Assembly: GCA_964035015.1 (NCBI GenBank)
Contig: OZ035998.1
Span: 24,443,810-24,507,809 of the forward strand
Reading direction: 5' to 3'
DNA length: 64,000 nucleotides
Source of the DNA: Corallium rubrum
Taxonomy: Eukaryota; Cnidaria; Anthozoa; Scleralcyonacea; Coralliidae
This document shows positions 1-11,944 of this stretch, in pieces (the stretch's first letter is position 1; every line of letters begins with the position of its first letter). Below the pieces are notes generated by a model. It made no database searches. It saw only the letters and a list, made by a program, of their open reading frames with translations, and was not told the origin of the DNA. The translations under genes and the position numbers were made by a program.

Positions 1-497
1 CGCTTTTTATTTGGATTAATTTTAACGTTTAATCTATTTTTGACGGGTTATTTTAAAAAGAAATAGAAAAAACTGTAATTTCTCGTTCTCCCAAACTTCC
101 CCTTGTGTTTCTATAACTCTATAGAAACACGGAAAATGTTTCCTATTTCTTAAATAGTGGTTTAATATATTCGCGAGATATCCATTCAGTCGCATGCGTC
201 AGAATGAGAAAAATTGTACCAAAAGTCGTCTGTATAAACGGACCTGTGTAAACAATGAGATCAAGAAGGCCAAAACTGATTACTGTCAATCACAAATAGA
301 AAATAACTTTGGTAATCCAAAAAAAGATAAAAAATATTGGAAAACGAAATAACTCGGGTAAATACCATCCAGTACCAACTCGCCAACCGGTAAATATAAT
401 TTATTTACTACACTTCCAATAAAGCTATTTTTCGTTTATTTGAGTGTTGTACTCTTTACTTTTAGAAAATAACAAAAAGGTCGAGCGAAGTCAGATT

Positions 498-1841
498 ATG
501 TCAAAATCTGATAGGCCTACTGCTTCATCAAACCCGAACAGTTCCAAGACTTCTTCATCTTCTGATACTCCTGAAAATCGGAACAATGTTACAGCACAGA
601 CTCGACAAAATACGATCCCGTCTTCTCTACTGCTTCCGCCGTCCAACCGACCTCAAATACCAGTTCCAGTCCTGAAAGCGAACTTTCTACTGCCGAATCA
701 CATGCCATCAACACCACCTTTGACTGTCAGACCACTGATATATCCTTTACCTCATAGGCAACCAACGGCACCATTGCCCCATGGGCAACCAACGGCACCG
801 TTGTCTCAAAGGTCACCCACGGCACTATTTTCTCAAAGGTCACCAACAGCAACAGCACCATTGTCCCATAGGACACCAATGGCAGCATTGCCTCATGGGC
901 AACCAACGGCACTATTTTCGCAAAGGCCACCAACGGCACCATTGCTTCATAGGCCACCAACGGCACCTTTGCGTTACAGGCTACCGACAGCACGTCATCA
1001 AAGCCTACCGCCTGCACCTTTTCCTGGTAGTCCACCAACGGCACCATCGCCACCATCGCCTCTTGGGTCACCAACATCACCTTTATTAGGGCCTTATCAG
1101 TCTGTTTATATGGTATATCCTAACACGACTCGTCCATTAGCACCATGTTTTTCTCAGGCTCCTCCTTCTCAGGCACAAATAAGGCCACAAATACGAATTC
1201 CTGGAAAGCCACCCAACATTGACCAAACGACAAGTGTCTTTACTAACTTCCATCCCAATGTAGTCATACCTTATCATGAAAACACGTCAATGAATTCTCC
1301 TCCGTTGCCCCAACAATTTGCTTCACATGCATATCCACAACAACATCTTGTCACTCAATCTTCGCAAGCAGCGAAACCTCGTGGTCGTTATGCTGCTTTA
1401 ATTCCTGATCCTAACCCGATGACAGCGAATGATTTTGTGAACCAAACTCCTCACCATGGCGTCATTTCATGCCAGGATTTGGAAAATCAAGATGATCGTA
1501 TGCTAGCTGTCGAAGGAGACCAGGTTGATGGTACTAAAGAGAAATTAGGCGACCACCCCGTTTCACAGAATGCAATGGTTCGACCAGCAAATGATGGTTT
1601 CTCTCCTTCTGTTATACAAAGTCTTCAGTCAATGAATATCAGTGGTATTGCTATAGTCGACGAGAGAGTACACGGGGCAAGGGAGCGTCAAGTGAACAGA
1701 CACGCTACAAAGCCTCGAGAAACTTCTGTAGTTGGTGGCGACGAAGTGCAAGGCACCTTTAAGGAAAAAGGAGGTGGAAGAGAAACTTTTGAACGATTTT
1801 CAACGCCGCCCAATGTTCGGAATGTTGCTGATAAATCACTG
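498..1841 (+). CDS. Exon of unrecognised Pro/Ser-rich protein (probable first coding exon)
   Basis: Open frame of 448 codons from ATG 498 to a GTAAGT donor at 1842, which falls on a codon boundary (phase 0). I prefer ATG 498 to the in-frame ATG at 444 because a strong acceptor (pyrimidine tract ending ACTTTTAG at 465) lies between them. That makes 466-497 the end of a 5' UTR intron-exon junction. The product is low complexity: a Ser/Thr/Asn-rich start, then Pro-rich sequence with a nonapeptide repeat (about residues 85-160), then a more mixed charged region after about residue 290. I see no signal peptide, membrane segment or known domain, so the protein is probably disordered. It fits in phase with exons at 28700 and 42103. 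Function unknown. That it is coding is supported by length, splice site and phase, not by homology. Confidence 0.62.
750..985 (+). repeat. 27-nt coding minisatellite
   Basis: About nine imperfect copies of a 27-nt unit beginning CAACCAACGGCACC. Each encodes variants of the nonapeptide QPTAPLPHG (for example RSPTALFSQ, RPPTAPLLH). The copies stay in frame, which supports translation of the host exon. Such units change copy number easily, so length polymorphism is expected. Confidence 0.75.
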
Positions 1842-2232
1842 GTAAGTATCATAGTGAAACTTACGTAGTTTTCACCAAAAACGTTGGTTTTGTGACTTTT
1901 TAGAGTACTGCTCTACGATGTGAATGCTTTTTATCCTTTTTTTATCATAAGCCAAGTCTTGTATGTAAGGCATAAAAATTGTTGTGTAAAACATCGTAGC
2001 GAAAACATTCTCCGTTGTACGTTGTCACAAGATTCCAAACGTTACTCTCAAAAGTTGGTGTTCATTGAATTGTTAAACATAAACTGATGCTAATAATTAT
2101 TATAAGACAGATACCAATGTGCAAGTTTACGAAACAAAAACATACAACAAAAGTGGTGTAAAGTAATATACTTGGGCTACCCTGTGGTAGGCCGAGTCTA
2201 GGTTTCGGCTCGGTTTCCTTTTTTCCCCCGTT

Positions 2233-2268
2233 TTGGGTGTCACGATTTTGCATTTTTGCACAATTTAA
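2233..2268. repeat. 36-bp direct repeat, copy 1
   Basis: Sequence starting TTTTGGGTGTCACGATTT and ending GCACAATTT recurs at 3681-3717. Copy 1 abuts the left end of the MITE at 2268, and copy 2 lies inside the Helitron-like insertion. It is probably part of an older dispersed repeat. Confidence 0.6.
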
Positions 2269-2633
2269 GCCCGCGCTAAACGTCGCACAATAGACGAATT
2301 TATTTTTCCGAATTTCATTCGACGAAACTGCGACGTATAACTCGATTAAATTCGACACACGAATTAAATTAAATTCGTCTGAGTCAGACGGATAATGCGA
2401 CGATAATGCGTGTTCGAGTTACACGACGAATTATCGTCGCGTCGAATTAAATGTTTATCTTCTGTCTGTGACAATTCGGTGCCATGTTTTCAAGGAATCG
2501 TTTTCAGGCTTAACGCGTCCAAGTAAAAACAATTAAATTCGACTGAAATTCGACGTTTAACTCGACGTCGCAATGCATCGAATTAATTTCGTCTGAATTA
2601 AATTCGTCTATCATGCGACGTTTAGTGCAGGCC
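2268..2633 (+). mobile_element. MITE with TTA target duplication, copy 1
   Basis: A 366-bp non-coding element. Left end AGCCCGCGCTAAACGTCGC and right end GCGACGTTTAGTGCAGGCC are inverted, and both sides are flanked by TTA. The interior is full of short palindromes around GACGAATTTAATTCG. A second copy in opposite orientation is at 21516-21914. A TTA (TWA) target site duplication is typical of PIF/Harbinger elements, so this is probably a non-autonomous Harbinger. No transposase is present. Confidence 0.75.
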
Positions 2634-2636
2634 TTA

Positions 2637-3418
2637 CTTCCGCTACTATTCATGCTTCCGGTGAGTTGTTAGCCATATGACTGAGTAGGCTGAGTGAGGC
2701 CGTGAGGCATGTTGTATGTTCTTTGCTCCTTTCGCTTTTGGAGTTGGACAAAATGTCGAACAGGTTTGTCTTTTGATAAAGGTGTTCTTGCAAGTTGTTG
2801 GCAGATTTCGAAAGTGACTGGCTGACTTTGTAGTTTAACAGTGTTCAAATGTGGCCGACAACTGTCTTGATCGTAAATATGTTCACCAGTGTGAAGTATG
2901 CACCACATTCAGCCTTCGATTCAGGCTTCGGTCTTGTGATTGCTGCAACCTTTTAATCGAAGCACTTCCACGCCTTACCTTGCAGTGGCCCAAGTGAACG
3001 CCCGACCCAACCTCGTACCCAGGCTCTTTTCAACCCGCAGCGCGAAGAAAAGACCTTTGGTTGTGACAAATTTTGCTTCGACAGGAGTGGGGTAGAGAAG
3101 ATTTGAAGCTTCTTGGCGAAAGATTTACCGTTTGAGAAAAAACTTCACTCTTGGATTCAAGGGTTCAGCGCTAAGTAGGCACGATATGGTTATGATTTTC
3201 GAATATGTTCACAAAAAAACGGCTAACTTACGAGCGAATCGCGGCGCAGACAAGTGAAGCACAGAAGCAGGCCGCAGAGGGTAAATAAGTTACCCTAATC
3301 CGCTTTGATTCCGATTTCTTATCTAGCTGCTCAGGTTTTTTTGCTATAATGCTATCCTTACACACACTACTTGTTTTGATGTAAATACTACGCAAATTAT
3401 CGAAGTGTCACTGTGGAG
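2637..3418. other. No supported gene
   Basis: A slightly GC-richer stretch between the MITE and the gypsy LTR. A 79-codon minus-strand frame at 2669-2908 has no recognisable domain and no convincing splice context, so I do not call it. Confidence 0.5.
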
Positions 3419-4787
3419 TGTATTCTATCCTCCAATTCTTTAATGATCAAACGTTTAATGACAGTTTCTACTGTTACAAGAAGATCGTTCGCTCTCTCAC
3501 TGTTCGCTGTTCTCCTTCAACTTCATGGTCTCTGTTTAATTTGATTGGTTAATAAAACTCAACACATTACATATTAACTAGATATACATAAACACAACAA
3601 CCCCTCGCCCTTAATACGTTAAATATACATAAATAACACCCCCCTGATTAAACTGTTTTTGTATACAAATATAAACCCTTTTTGGGTGTCACGATTTTGC
3701 ATTTTTGCACAATTTGATCCTGCTTTATCACTTTTATGAATGTAGTTTTTCTATTATTGACCAATTTCTAAAGCAATGTTTTATTCCAAAATAATACAGT
3801 GGCTGCCGAAAGTGATAGCAAAAAAACAAACAATAATTACAGACGCTTATGTCAAGGTGCCTATTAAACTGTTTGAATATGATTCCTCGTGTTTCAAATA
3901 TAACGTTGAACCTCAAAGAAAAACATCAGAACAGAAAAAACCCCGTAGGTAACAGCCTGAAAACTATAGGTATAAGAGAGGAAAAACTAACCAGGGAAGA
4001 ACTATAATGCAAAGTTTCACTCGAACCATGATAAAAATGCCTGAGAAAATGTATATTATTTGACAAGATTTTTTCTGTTTTAACTGAGTTTAATACTGAG
4101 AAGGTTTGGGATATATACCGATTCTAATCAGCTAAAGAAAGCTGGTAAGTTAAATACGAATCACTGCTTACCGATAAATTTTCTTTTGGCTCCTCTATGC
4201 AGATGCTGCAAACACTGCCATACGGGCTACGGCGTTTGGTTTCCGTGGTTTACTCGCTCGGTTCTTAGCAAAAAGTAATCAATTCTCTTCAAAATGTGAA
4301 AAGCTGTTTGTGTTGATGTTCCTTTCAACTCACTGTTCTCTCTCGAGCTAAGATATATCAGTGCATAAGTCTTTTTCTGCATGGTTTTGAACAGACACAC
4401 GAAGAAACATCTTTTTGGTTTTTTTCAGTCACATTTGGCGGCATCTTTCCCGATCTTTATCGCAATTTTTCATGCTTTTTCAATGGTTTCTAGTCGTGCA
4501 TGTTTAATATTGTTTGGTTCATCCCACTGCAACATCTCTTCTTAGCTTTCCTTTTTCGGTCATTTGTAAACCAATTTTCCTGACAAAGATTTTGTTTCGC
4601 TTGAGCCGCGAAAGTTGGCGATTTGATGGATATGTATATACATATAAACATCTCGCAGAATTTCTTTCCCCTTCGCGTGTAATTTCGCGTGTAAGTGGAC
4701 TCCACGCACGTCGAGATTAGCACCCTCACCCGGGCTCCGGGCCTTCGGCCCTCCGCCCAGGCTCGGGAATTAAGTAAATACATTACA
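3419..4787 (-). repeat. 3' LTR of the gypsy element, split by an insertion
   Basis: 3419-3577 and 4770-4787 align to the 163-bp 5' LTR at 14679-14841. Shared stretches include GATCAAACGTTTAATGACAG and ACTGTTCGCTGTTCTCCTTC. The minus-strand LTR begins TGTAATGTATTTAC and ends with TG...CA termini. Base differences and a small insertion between the two LTRs indicate an old insertion. Confidence 0.8.
3578..4769 (-). mobile_element. Helitron-like non-autonomous element (copy H1) inserted in the 3' LTR
   Basis: Comparing the split LTR with the intact one gives an exact A^T insertion with no target duplication. On the minus strand the element starts TTCCCGAGCC and ends CTAG followed by host T. Its 3' end (AGGGCGAGGGGTTGTTGTG then an AT-rich stretch and CTAG) is shared with the copy ending at 19288. 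Its 5' end is shared with copies at 17236 and 28084. A degenerate TA/TG tract near 4630 sits where the other copies have a long microsatellite. No coding capacity. A^T insertion and a CTRR end are Helitron hallmarks. The TT start and internal microsatellite recall Helentron-derived elements. Confidence 0.65.
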
Positions 4788-4800
4788 CTCCTCCCTCCTT
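4788..4800 (-). promoter_or_regulatory. Polypurine tract next to 3' LTR
   Basis: Minus-strand AAGGAGGGAGGAG lies directly before the LTR start TGTAATG, the expected position for the plus-strand priming site of an LTR retrotransposon. Confidence 0.8.
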
Positions 4801-4930
4801 ATTATAACCATACCTCTCAGGTGGCTCACGGTTTCGTTCTGGATATGTTCTGCCTACTGCAGCTTGATCATTATCTATTGTAACCCCTCTCATCTCTGGC
4901 CCTGGAGTTTCCACCAACTCACTAACTGTT

Positions 4931-5900
4931 TCATACACAATCTGTTCGTTTGAATGGGGGTATGGCGGTAGCAGCTACCGGTGTCGTTATAGGCACGGAC
5001 CCAGCCGAACTTCGCCTGCGATTCACCGATGAATCACATCCCCTTATTTGGTCTACGTGCCTCTTCCAAATTGCTTCGCCCACCTGTGTGTGATAGGAAA
5101 CCGGACCTGTCCGTTCCACTGCTGTGGCAGTGAGCCACTTTGGTTCACCTCTGAAGTTTTCAACCAATACAATATCCCCTACTTCAAATTATCTGCTTTT
5201 GCTTCCCTTGGCATGCCGTTCTTTTGCTACTGCTTGCTTTGTTGCTATCTTTGCACCTAAGCTGGGGCGCAATAATTCTAACCTGCATGGTGCCTCTTCA
5301 GGAACAGCTCTGCTGGTGTTCGTCTTGTTGTGTTCGGTGTGGGGTTCTGTATTTGAACAGGAACTGCGCTAACTTTTGCTTCAAGTTCCCAGGGTCATTC
5401 CTCCGCACCTTGAATGTTCGTTTAAATGTTTGTACGAAGCGCTCTGCCTCCCCATTTGAAGCTGAGTGCTTCACAGCTGTACGAATGTGTCTAACGCCAT
5501 TTGATTTTATGAATTTGGAAAATTCATCAGAGATAAACTGTGGCCCATTGTCGGACAGTAGCTGCTGAGGCAACGCATTCCTTGCAAAAAATTTCTTAAT
5601 TCATCAATGGTTCTGGTTGCTGTGGTGCTGTTCATCAACACCACCTCTAACCACTTCGAGTGGGAATCTACTGCCACCAGAAACATGTGACCCGTGAATG
5701 GCCCATCAAAGTCCACATGTATCCGCTGCCATGGTGTTTCAGGCCATGACCATGGATGAAATGGAGCTGCACTGGGCTGGTTTCTCACAGCCTGACAATC
5801 ACTACATGATCGAACGAAGGATGCCACATCCTTCTCTAAATGGGGCCACCAAACATGTATGCGTTCCAGAGATTTCATACACACAATCCCTGGATGTGTC
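4931..5900 (-). pseudogene. Ty3/gypsy integrase, frameshifted
   Basis: Read on the minus strand, in order: the end of the zinc-binding HHCC domain (VRSCSDCQAVRN), the first catalytic Asp (RIHVDFDGPF), the second (LLSDNGPQF), the catalytic Glu (SNGEAERFVQTFK), and a C-terminal GPY/F-type module (RTGPVSYHTQV, then HVDQIR). This DDE integrase would insert retrotransposon cDNA. The pieces lie in several frames (5507-5884, 5298-5573, 4931-5167), so the copy is inactive. The N-terminal part of the zinc domain is lost at the deletion joining it to RT. Confidence 0.88.
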
Positions 5901-5940
5901 GCACGTAGCTCATCATGGAATGGTTTTGGACAAATTTTGA

Positions 5941-6692
5941 TTAATAATTCAACATGCCTAAAAATGAGCGCAGCTCCTGAACATTTGTGGGGGTGGGAAC
6001 CTCCAAAATTGCTTTAACTTTCCTGGTGGTTGTATGTAAGCCTTGTGCATTGATTAAATAACCTAAATACTCAACTGATGGCTGCATGAACTTACATTTT
6101 TCCAGCTTAAGGCGCAATTTTGCATTGCTCAGTCTGGTCAAAACCTCATTGAGGTGAACCAAATGACTATATCATCATCTTGTCCCGAAACAAGGATGTC
6201 ATCAACTCGACATACAACCATGGGAATCCCTTGCTCCATCTTAGATTGGAAAATGGCACTAGCTGGAGCTACCCCATATGGCAACCTAGTGGGCATGTAC
6301 AACCCATTGTGAGTGTTTAAGGTCACATACTTCCTAGAACCTCCATCTAACATTATTTGATTGTAGGCATTCTTTAAGTCTAACTTTGTGAACTTTTCAC
6401 CGCCACTCAATTCTACAAACAAATCTTATGCCTTGGGTAGAGGATGTTTGTCGACTTCTTTATAATCCCCACAGATTCTCACCCTGCCATCCGGCTTTAA
6501 CACCGGGACTATGGGGGCTGCCCATTCTGAGAACACTATTTTCTCTACTACTCCTTGCCCTTCTATCTTTCTAATTCTCTCTGGCTATCGGTTCACGCAG
6601 TGCATAAGGCACTGACCTAGGCTTACAATGTTTAGGCTTCACTTCAGGCTTCACATGCAATTTAGCCTTTACATTTTCAAACATTCCTAACT
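5941..6692 (-). pseudogene. Ty3/gypsy reverse transcriptase, truncated and frameshifted
   Basis: Minus-strand fragments include the pre-RT segment near 6690-6570, FTKLDLKNAYNQIML (block A with catalytic Asp), RLPYGVAPASAIFQ, the catalytic box as CRVDDILVSG, and KCKFMQPSVEYLGYLI. The Tyr of the usual YxDD box reads Arg here. The frame breaks just after the box (6138-6162) and stops at LGMLNY (5941). After that the sequence jumps to the integrase zinc region: the end of RT and all of RNase H are absent. The fragment is interrupted upstream by the 6700-12088 transposon. Confidence 0.85.
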
Positions 6693-6699
6693 TAGTCTA

Positions 6700-6840
6700 G
6701 TGGGATTTCGTAAAAATGTGAATGTTAGGGGAATTTTTTGGTAAAAGTTGGGAACCAGACTTTTTAGCATAATGAAAGTATGCTGAATCCGATCAATCCG
6801 GTTCCCAAGCGAAATTTGTAGTTTTTGACCTCTAATTTGC
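6700..6840 (+). repeat. Left terminal inverted repeat region of the Academ-like element
   Basis: The outer 17 bp match the right end perfectly. Blocks such as GGTTCCCAAGCGAAATTTG pair with right-end GGTTGGGAACC/CAAATTTCGG with mismatches. Confidence 0.75.
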
Positions 6841-7078
6841 ATTGAACACGTTAAAAATCTACACCGAAGCTGACATGAAGTAGTCATTAAGTAATGCCGC
6901 TGTGCTAAAAGTTTGTGAGCTCGTCGTTTGAATATAAGGGAATTCACTGAATCAGGTGTGTGCCATCTGATGCGCTGTAATTAACAAAGCCCCAAAAGTA
7001 TATGGTTATGTTTACGTTGAATGACAACTTTGTAGCCTTACCTCGCTTTATAATTATTTCGTTGATTGGCAGAGTACG

Positions 7079-8238
7079 ATGGATCCAATAGTTACTCTGA
7101 AGAGGCCTTCACCTGTATATTACAGCTTGTGCATATTCTGCCAAACTCATACAGCGAGTGTTACACCTAGTAAAGCAAGTGACCATGGACTTGCAACAGT
7201 CAGGCATGCTGCCAGTACCAGGAGAAAGGTTAGGGACTATAAGAATTTCGATGTGATCGACCGTCTTCAGAATGTCTTGGATTCTCCTCAGGCCCAAACT
7301 CTTGTGTGGCACAAAATGTGCTATGCCCACTTCACGGACAAGAGTAAACTTGAACGTTTGCAGAAGACGCAGGCAGTGGATTCAAAACAAGAAGCAAGTT
7401 GCAGCAGAAGTGGTAACATACGTTCATTGCGAAGCAGTGTTGAACCAGTAAACTGGAACTTATGCATTTTCTGTCACGAACTGTTGTTTTGAAGGCACGG
7501 TTGATCTCGGTAATGACGAAAAACATGAGTGATCAGATAATGCAAGCTTCCTTTCTCGACTACAAAATTGGCTGTCGACTGGCCGGAGTGATTGACTTAA
7601 TTGCCGCTGAAGCCAAATACCACTTGACGTGTCTAAGAGCATTCACCAGATCTACGACCAAAACAAAGCAGGACTCGGAGAATACAGACCTTGCGATGGT
7701 ATGGCTATGCAAAGAGATGCATAACTCAGCAGACAAAGGTCATGTTATACTGTTGAATGATGTATGCATGGGAACGATGTAAGAGCTTGCTGAGGAATCG
7801 TCAACCATAATCCAACCATCTTACTACAGTAGAAGGACAACATTCAAGAAAAAGTTGCAGTCACAGCTTGGAGACATTTTCAACTTCTTCCAACCTCTTG
7901 ACAGGAGCACATCTGAGAGAAAAACCATACTGATTCCCACAAAGTATCAGCATACGGCAGTTTTGCAAACGAAGGTAATCGAGGAGACTGAGGAAACGTT
8001 GCCTCAATATGTGCCTCAGGATGACATTTTCTTATCACTTGTACATGTAGCGCTGAAAATTCGTGGAGACATGATGGAAACTCCAGGTCACAAAGGTTTC
8101 TCTGTAAGTGAAGATGAAGCGATTCCATGCATTCCAGATAGTTTATATATGCTATTGACACTAATCTTTGGTGGTCAAGAGGCGCTAGAAGAAGACAGTT
8201 TGAAAACAATGATGATATTGCCCGAAGAAGAGTTCTGA
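7079..8238 (+). pseudogene. N-terminal part of the Academ-like transposon protein, broken
   Basis: Starts at ATG 7079. Two zinc-binding-looking modules follow: LCIFCQTHTA ... WHKMCYAHFTDKSKLER, and WNLCIFCHE ... KYHLTCLRAFTR, each with a Cys pair and a later His-x-x-Cys. This pattern suggests DNA or RNA binding at the element ends, but that is inference. The reading frame shifts near 7487, has a TAA at 7780-7782, continues in the same frame (QLGDIFNFFQPL ...), then shifts again near 8195 into the long downstream frame. The continuity of protein-like sequence through these breaks shows one ancestral gene. Confidence 0.65.
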
Positions 8239-8239
8239 G

Positions 8240-11192
8240 TGTAGCACAGGATCTAGTTTACTGTGTCAGTGGTGGCAGAAAATGGACTCCCAAACATATT
8301 GGTCTTGCCAATACAATACATCAAGCCACACGATCAAAAGATCTGGTTGAATTGTTACACAAGGCAGGCCACTGTTTGAGCTATGAACAGGTGTTGCAAG
8401 TAGACACTTCCTTAGCTGAGAGCACCTTGAAATCTATGGACCAAGCAACCGGGGCCATTATTCCACCAAACATTGTAGCCAACGAATTTATCCACTACAC
8501 CACGGATAACATTGACATTCTTGATGAGACACTTGATGGAAAAAATACATTCCATGCAACCCAAATGGCAACATGGCAACGGGGACAAAAAGCAGACGCT
8601 GAACTTCAGATGCTAGAGCCATCCACTAGACATACGCTGATCGTTCCCGATGTCTTGGAGAACGTGTATCCTGTCAATATAAATCCTGCCACAAGTGAGC
8701 CATTATTCACAGCCCCTGTTGACAAGGCCTGGTTTACGAAACCTGAAGGAGAAAGTGATTGTGTAAAACAAGCACGAGCAACTGACATGGCTTTCTACCT
8801 GCGACGTCAAGATTCTGACACAAAACCTTCTTGGACAGTATTTAATCAGTTAGTCTCATCAGAGGAACCAGAGCAGACAGCAGTAGGATATTTGCCCATA
8901 ATTCTTGCTCCGGCTCATGAGTTAGATACGCTAAATACAGTTGTGAAGAGGTGCATGGCAATATCTTCACATTTTGGCCAGGAGCACACAGTCCTTACAG
9001 TGGACCAAGCTCTATTCTGCAAACTCATGGAACTGAAGTGGGCTGTCGAAGAATACCGGGATAAATTAATCCCTCGCCTTGGTGGACTTCATACCGCAAT
9101 GAACTTCCTGAAGGCGATAGGAGATCACATGGCTGGATCTGGTTTAGCTGAAGTGTGGCTTGAGAGTGGACTGCTGGGGGAGGGTGCTGTACAGCTTGTC
9201 CTGACAGGTAAAGCGTACAACAAGGCTATGAGAGCTCACAAACTTACCTTGCAAGCCCTGTGGCGGCTTTTGTTGCCAACCTTTCTCTTGTTTGCTGCGG
9301 AATTGGACAAGGAATGCCATGATGACCTTTCTGTAATGGCTGCTGACGAGAATCCAGAAAGAATTCCAGAGCTGATAACATATCTGAAGCAGGAACGGTT
9401 TCACAAGCTTCTGAAAGATTTCATTGCAAGTAAATCTGATGATGTGAACTTCGTCTTCTGGTGGAACTACATGGACATGGTCTCAATACTGTTGCAGTTC
9501 ACTCGAGCTCAGCGTGATGGAATCTGGGACCTTCACCTCCACTCCTTCAGTCTGATGTTAGAGATGCACCAACTTCCAGAACCCGTGTTATCGGAGTTTC
9601 AAAAGGGGAACTTTGTTGTCAAGCGTTCTGCTCAAACGTTCAACCAAGTAGATCCAGACCAAGCCATGGAGTGGATAAATGGTACAGGAAAGAAAGGAGG
9701 TGGAATCATTGGCATCACGAAGACAACATCGACGCTTTGTAGATGGACCCTTTCGTATAATCTTAGGTCTCACATTGCAGCTGCAACGCATGCAATGTAC
9801 ATAGTTCCTGGTAGTACACGTGCTCACAATGAAGCTACCAAATCACGGCAAAAGCGCGACAATGAGGATGAGATGGCATTGCTCTCGGCCTTCCAGGGAT
9901 TCAAGGTGTTTGCATCAGTTTCACCAGGGTCATTGCAAAATCTCGCCACAAAAGACCTAGCAACAGAGGCAATCCAAAAATCGCTACTTTGTGCCCAAGG
10001 ACTCGGACAAGAAGAAGTGAATAAATTCGTTGCAGAGAGGATGGTTGTACATGAGCAAGGTGGCAAGCCAGATGTCCCAATCCATGCCACCCTACACAAG
10101 AGTAAGGCCAAAACATTTGCATCGCTGTATGAAATTGTCAAAGACGCTAAAGACAAAGACAAAAGAACTATCCTGAAGGCAGACAGAAATGTCCTCCAAC
10201 GCCTTGTTACTGCCTATGAGGCAGGTCGTCCAGTTGAATTGACAGCTGTCCTAAAGCATGAGATTCTACCAGTTCCTGTATCACTTGCCGAAATGAATGG
10301 TACACTACGCACTGGAAACAAGTCCGTACTGGCAGATAAGTTAACTGAAGGCACAGTCTGTCCTGAAGCTATTGTAGTTCACGACTCATCGTCTTGCCTC
10401 ATCATTGATGGACAAGCACTGGTAGTTGCTCTGGGAAAGCCTGACAATGCATTGACCTTTGGTGATTTGGCTGACACATACGTAAGAGCAGTATTGAAGG
10501 CAGGTTATAACTATCAAAGGGTAAACGTTGTGTTCGACAGATATAGAGAAGAGACAATCAAGGGTGCTACTAGGACACGACGCACGAAAGCAGCTCGACC
10601 AATCAGACGACTTGTTGAGGGTCGTGATGTACCTCTGCCAAAAAACTGGACAAACTTTCTGTCGCTCCCTGAATATAAAGTTGATCTTGCACATTTCCTG
10701 TCTGAGGAACTGTGTTCTCAGGCACCTGATAATAAGGAGATTGTAGTTGCCGGGGGGGTTAGAGAGGAACTTGAGGTTAGGTCGTCAAACACAACCACTG
10801 ATTTGACTCAACTGAGAGCCACACATGAAGAAGCTGACACTAGGTTGGTGTTACATTCTGTGCACAGCCAGTTCAATACAGTTGTTGTGTCATCACGGGA
10901 CACCGATGTTCTCGTGCTTTTGGTTTCCCACTTCCCACGTGTACAATGTGAACACCTCTGGATGATGTCTGGTACCACCAAGAAACGGCGATATATACCC
11001 ATTGATGTGGTTTTCAACAACCTACCAAGAGATTCAGCAAAAGCTCTGTTACCATTTCATGCATTAACCGGGTGCGACACCACATCCTACATCGCAAATC
11101 ACACCAAAAGGTCATCATGGAAAGTATTCAAATACCACCATCAACTGCTCATACACTTGGGAAACGGTGAACTCACAGAGGAGACCATTTGA
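8240..11192 (+). CDS. Long ORF of the Academ-like transposon with FEN/XPG-like PIN nuclease
   Basis: Uninterrupted frame; the first ATG is at 8352 (946 codons to TGA 11190), but coding similarity begins upstream near 8240 (RRVLSVAQDLVYC). The C-terminal third carries the acidic series of FEN1/XPG nucleases. Counting from Met 8352, these are D686 (IIDGQ), D729 (VVFDRY), E826, E827 and D829 (HEEADTR), D850 and D852 (SSRDTDVLV), and D909 (LTGCDTTS). The spacing of about 21-24 residues from the Glu pair to the Asp pair, then 57 to the last Asp, matches FEN1 well. The expected role is structure-specific DNA cleavage, perhaps in excision or replication of the element. The middle region (residues 1-650) is unassigned. 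The TGA at 11190 is premature, since the same frame continues to 11618. Confidence 0.72.
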
Positions 11193-11618
11193 TCTTCAGA
11201 AACGTTTGTCTGCAGAATATATGGTGTGCACACAACAGACTCTGTTGATACAGCAAGGCATCTACTGTTCTCCAAGACTGGTAAAACAGAAGCAATGCCA
11301 CCGACAAGTGATGCTCTCCGCTTCCATTTGATGCGAGTACACTATCAAGCAATGGTTTGGAGAAATGCTTACTGTGCCGTACCTGAGCTTCCTGCACCCG
11401 TGGATATGGGATGGAAACATGGTGATGCAGGACTACAGCCCATTCTGATGTCATTGAGTCCGATCCCAGAAAGTTGCCTGGAAATTATTTCATGTGCTTG
11501 CAAGAAGCAATGCATGACGCGTCGTTGCAAATGCCGCAAATCCGGGTTACGATGCACAGCAATGTGTGCATGTAAGCAAGAGAGTGATGATCAAACTCAT
11601 TGTATGAATATGGTCTAG
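11193..11618 (+). pseudogene. C-terminal eight-Cys (Tesmin/CXC-like) domain of the transposon protein
   Basis: In the same frame as the long ORF beyond the TGA at 11190. It contains CACKKQCMTRRCKCRK followed by SGLRCTAMCACK: eight cysteines in CxC pairs, like Tesmin/TSO1 CXC zinc domains and fitting the Cys8 finger described for Academ. Residues before it (DALRFHLMRVHYQAMVW) are well kept. Ends at TAG 11616. The stop separating it from the nuclease means this copy cannot make the full protein without readthrough. Confidence 0.68.
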
Positions 11619-11944
11619 TCCGACAAACAGTTTATTCTACCGCACTTCAGGATGAGGCATTTGTGGGTGAGACCTATTGCCCCGTCATGCCTGCATAAGC
11701 ATCAAGGAGTATTGTGGGAACCTTATTATTGCGCGTTGATACATGGACAGTTATCTAACTCATTGGAAGCAAATATCCATAATTAAGCATCTGGTTTATC
11801 ACTGATCACATTCTAGGACCCTCAAAACATAGGTATAAACACTTCATTTGTCATTTTTGCTTACCTCGTTGCAGAGTTATTGCAGCAAATGGTTCAAGAA
11901 ATGTCCAAAATTGGCAATTTGGAAGCCATTTGTTTAAGCAAATT

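Noticed and set aside
2669-2908. 79-codon minus-strand gene
   Set aside because: No domain, no splice or start context, and similar chance frames are common in this window.
3578-4773. piggyBac-type TTAA insertion in the LTR
   Set aside because: TTAA lies near both edges, but reconstruction of the empty LTR shows no duplicated TTAA and no inverted ends. A Helitron-like A^T insertion fits exactly.
4490-4883. Overlapping frames on both strands
   Set aside because: They lie across the Helitron-like element end and gypsy LTR edge; by-products of GC-rich repeat sequence.
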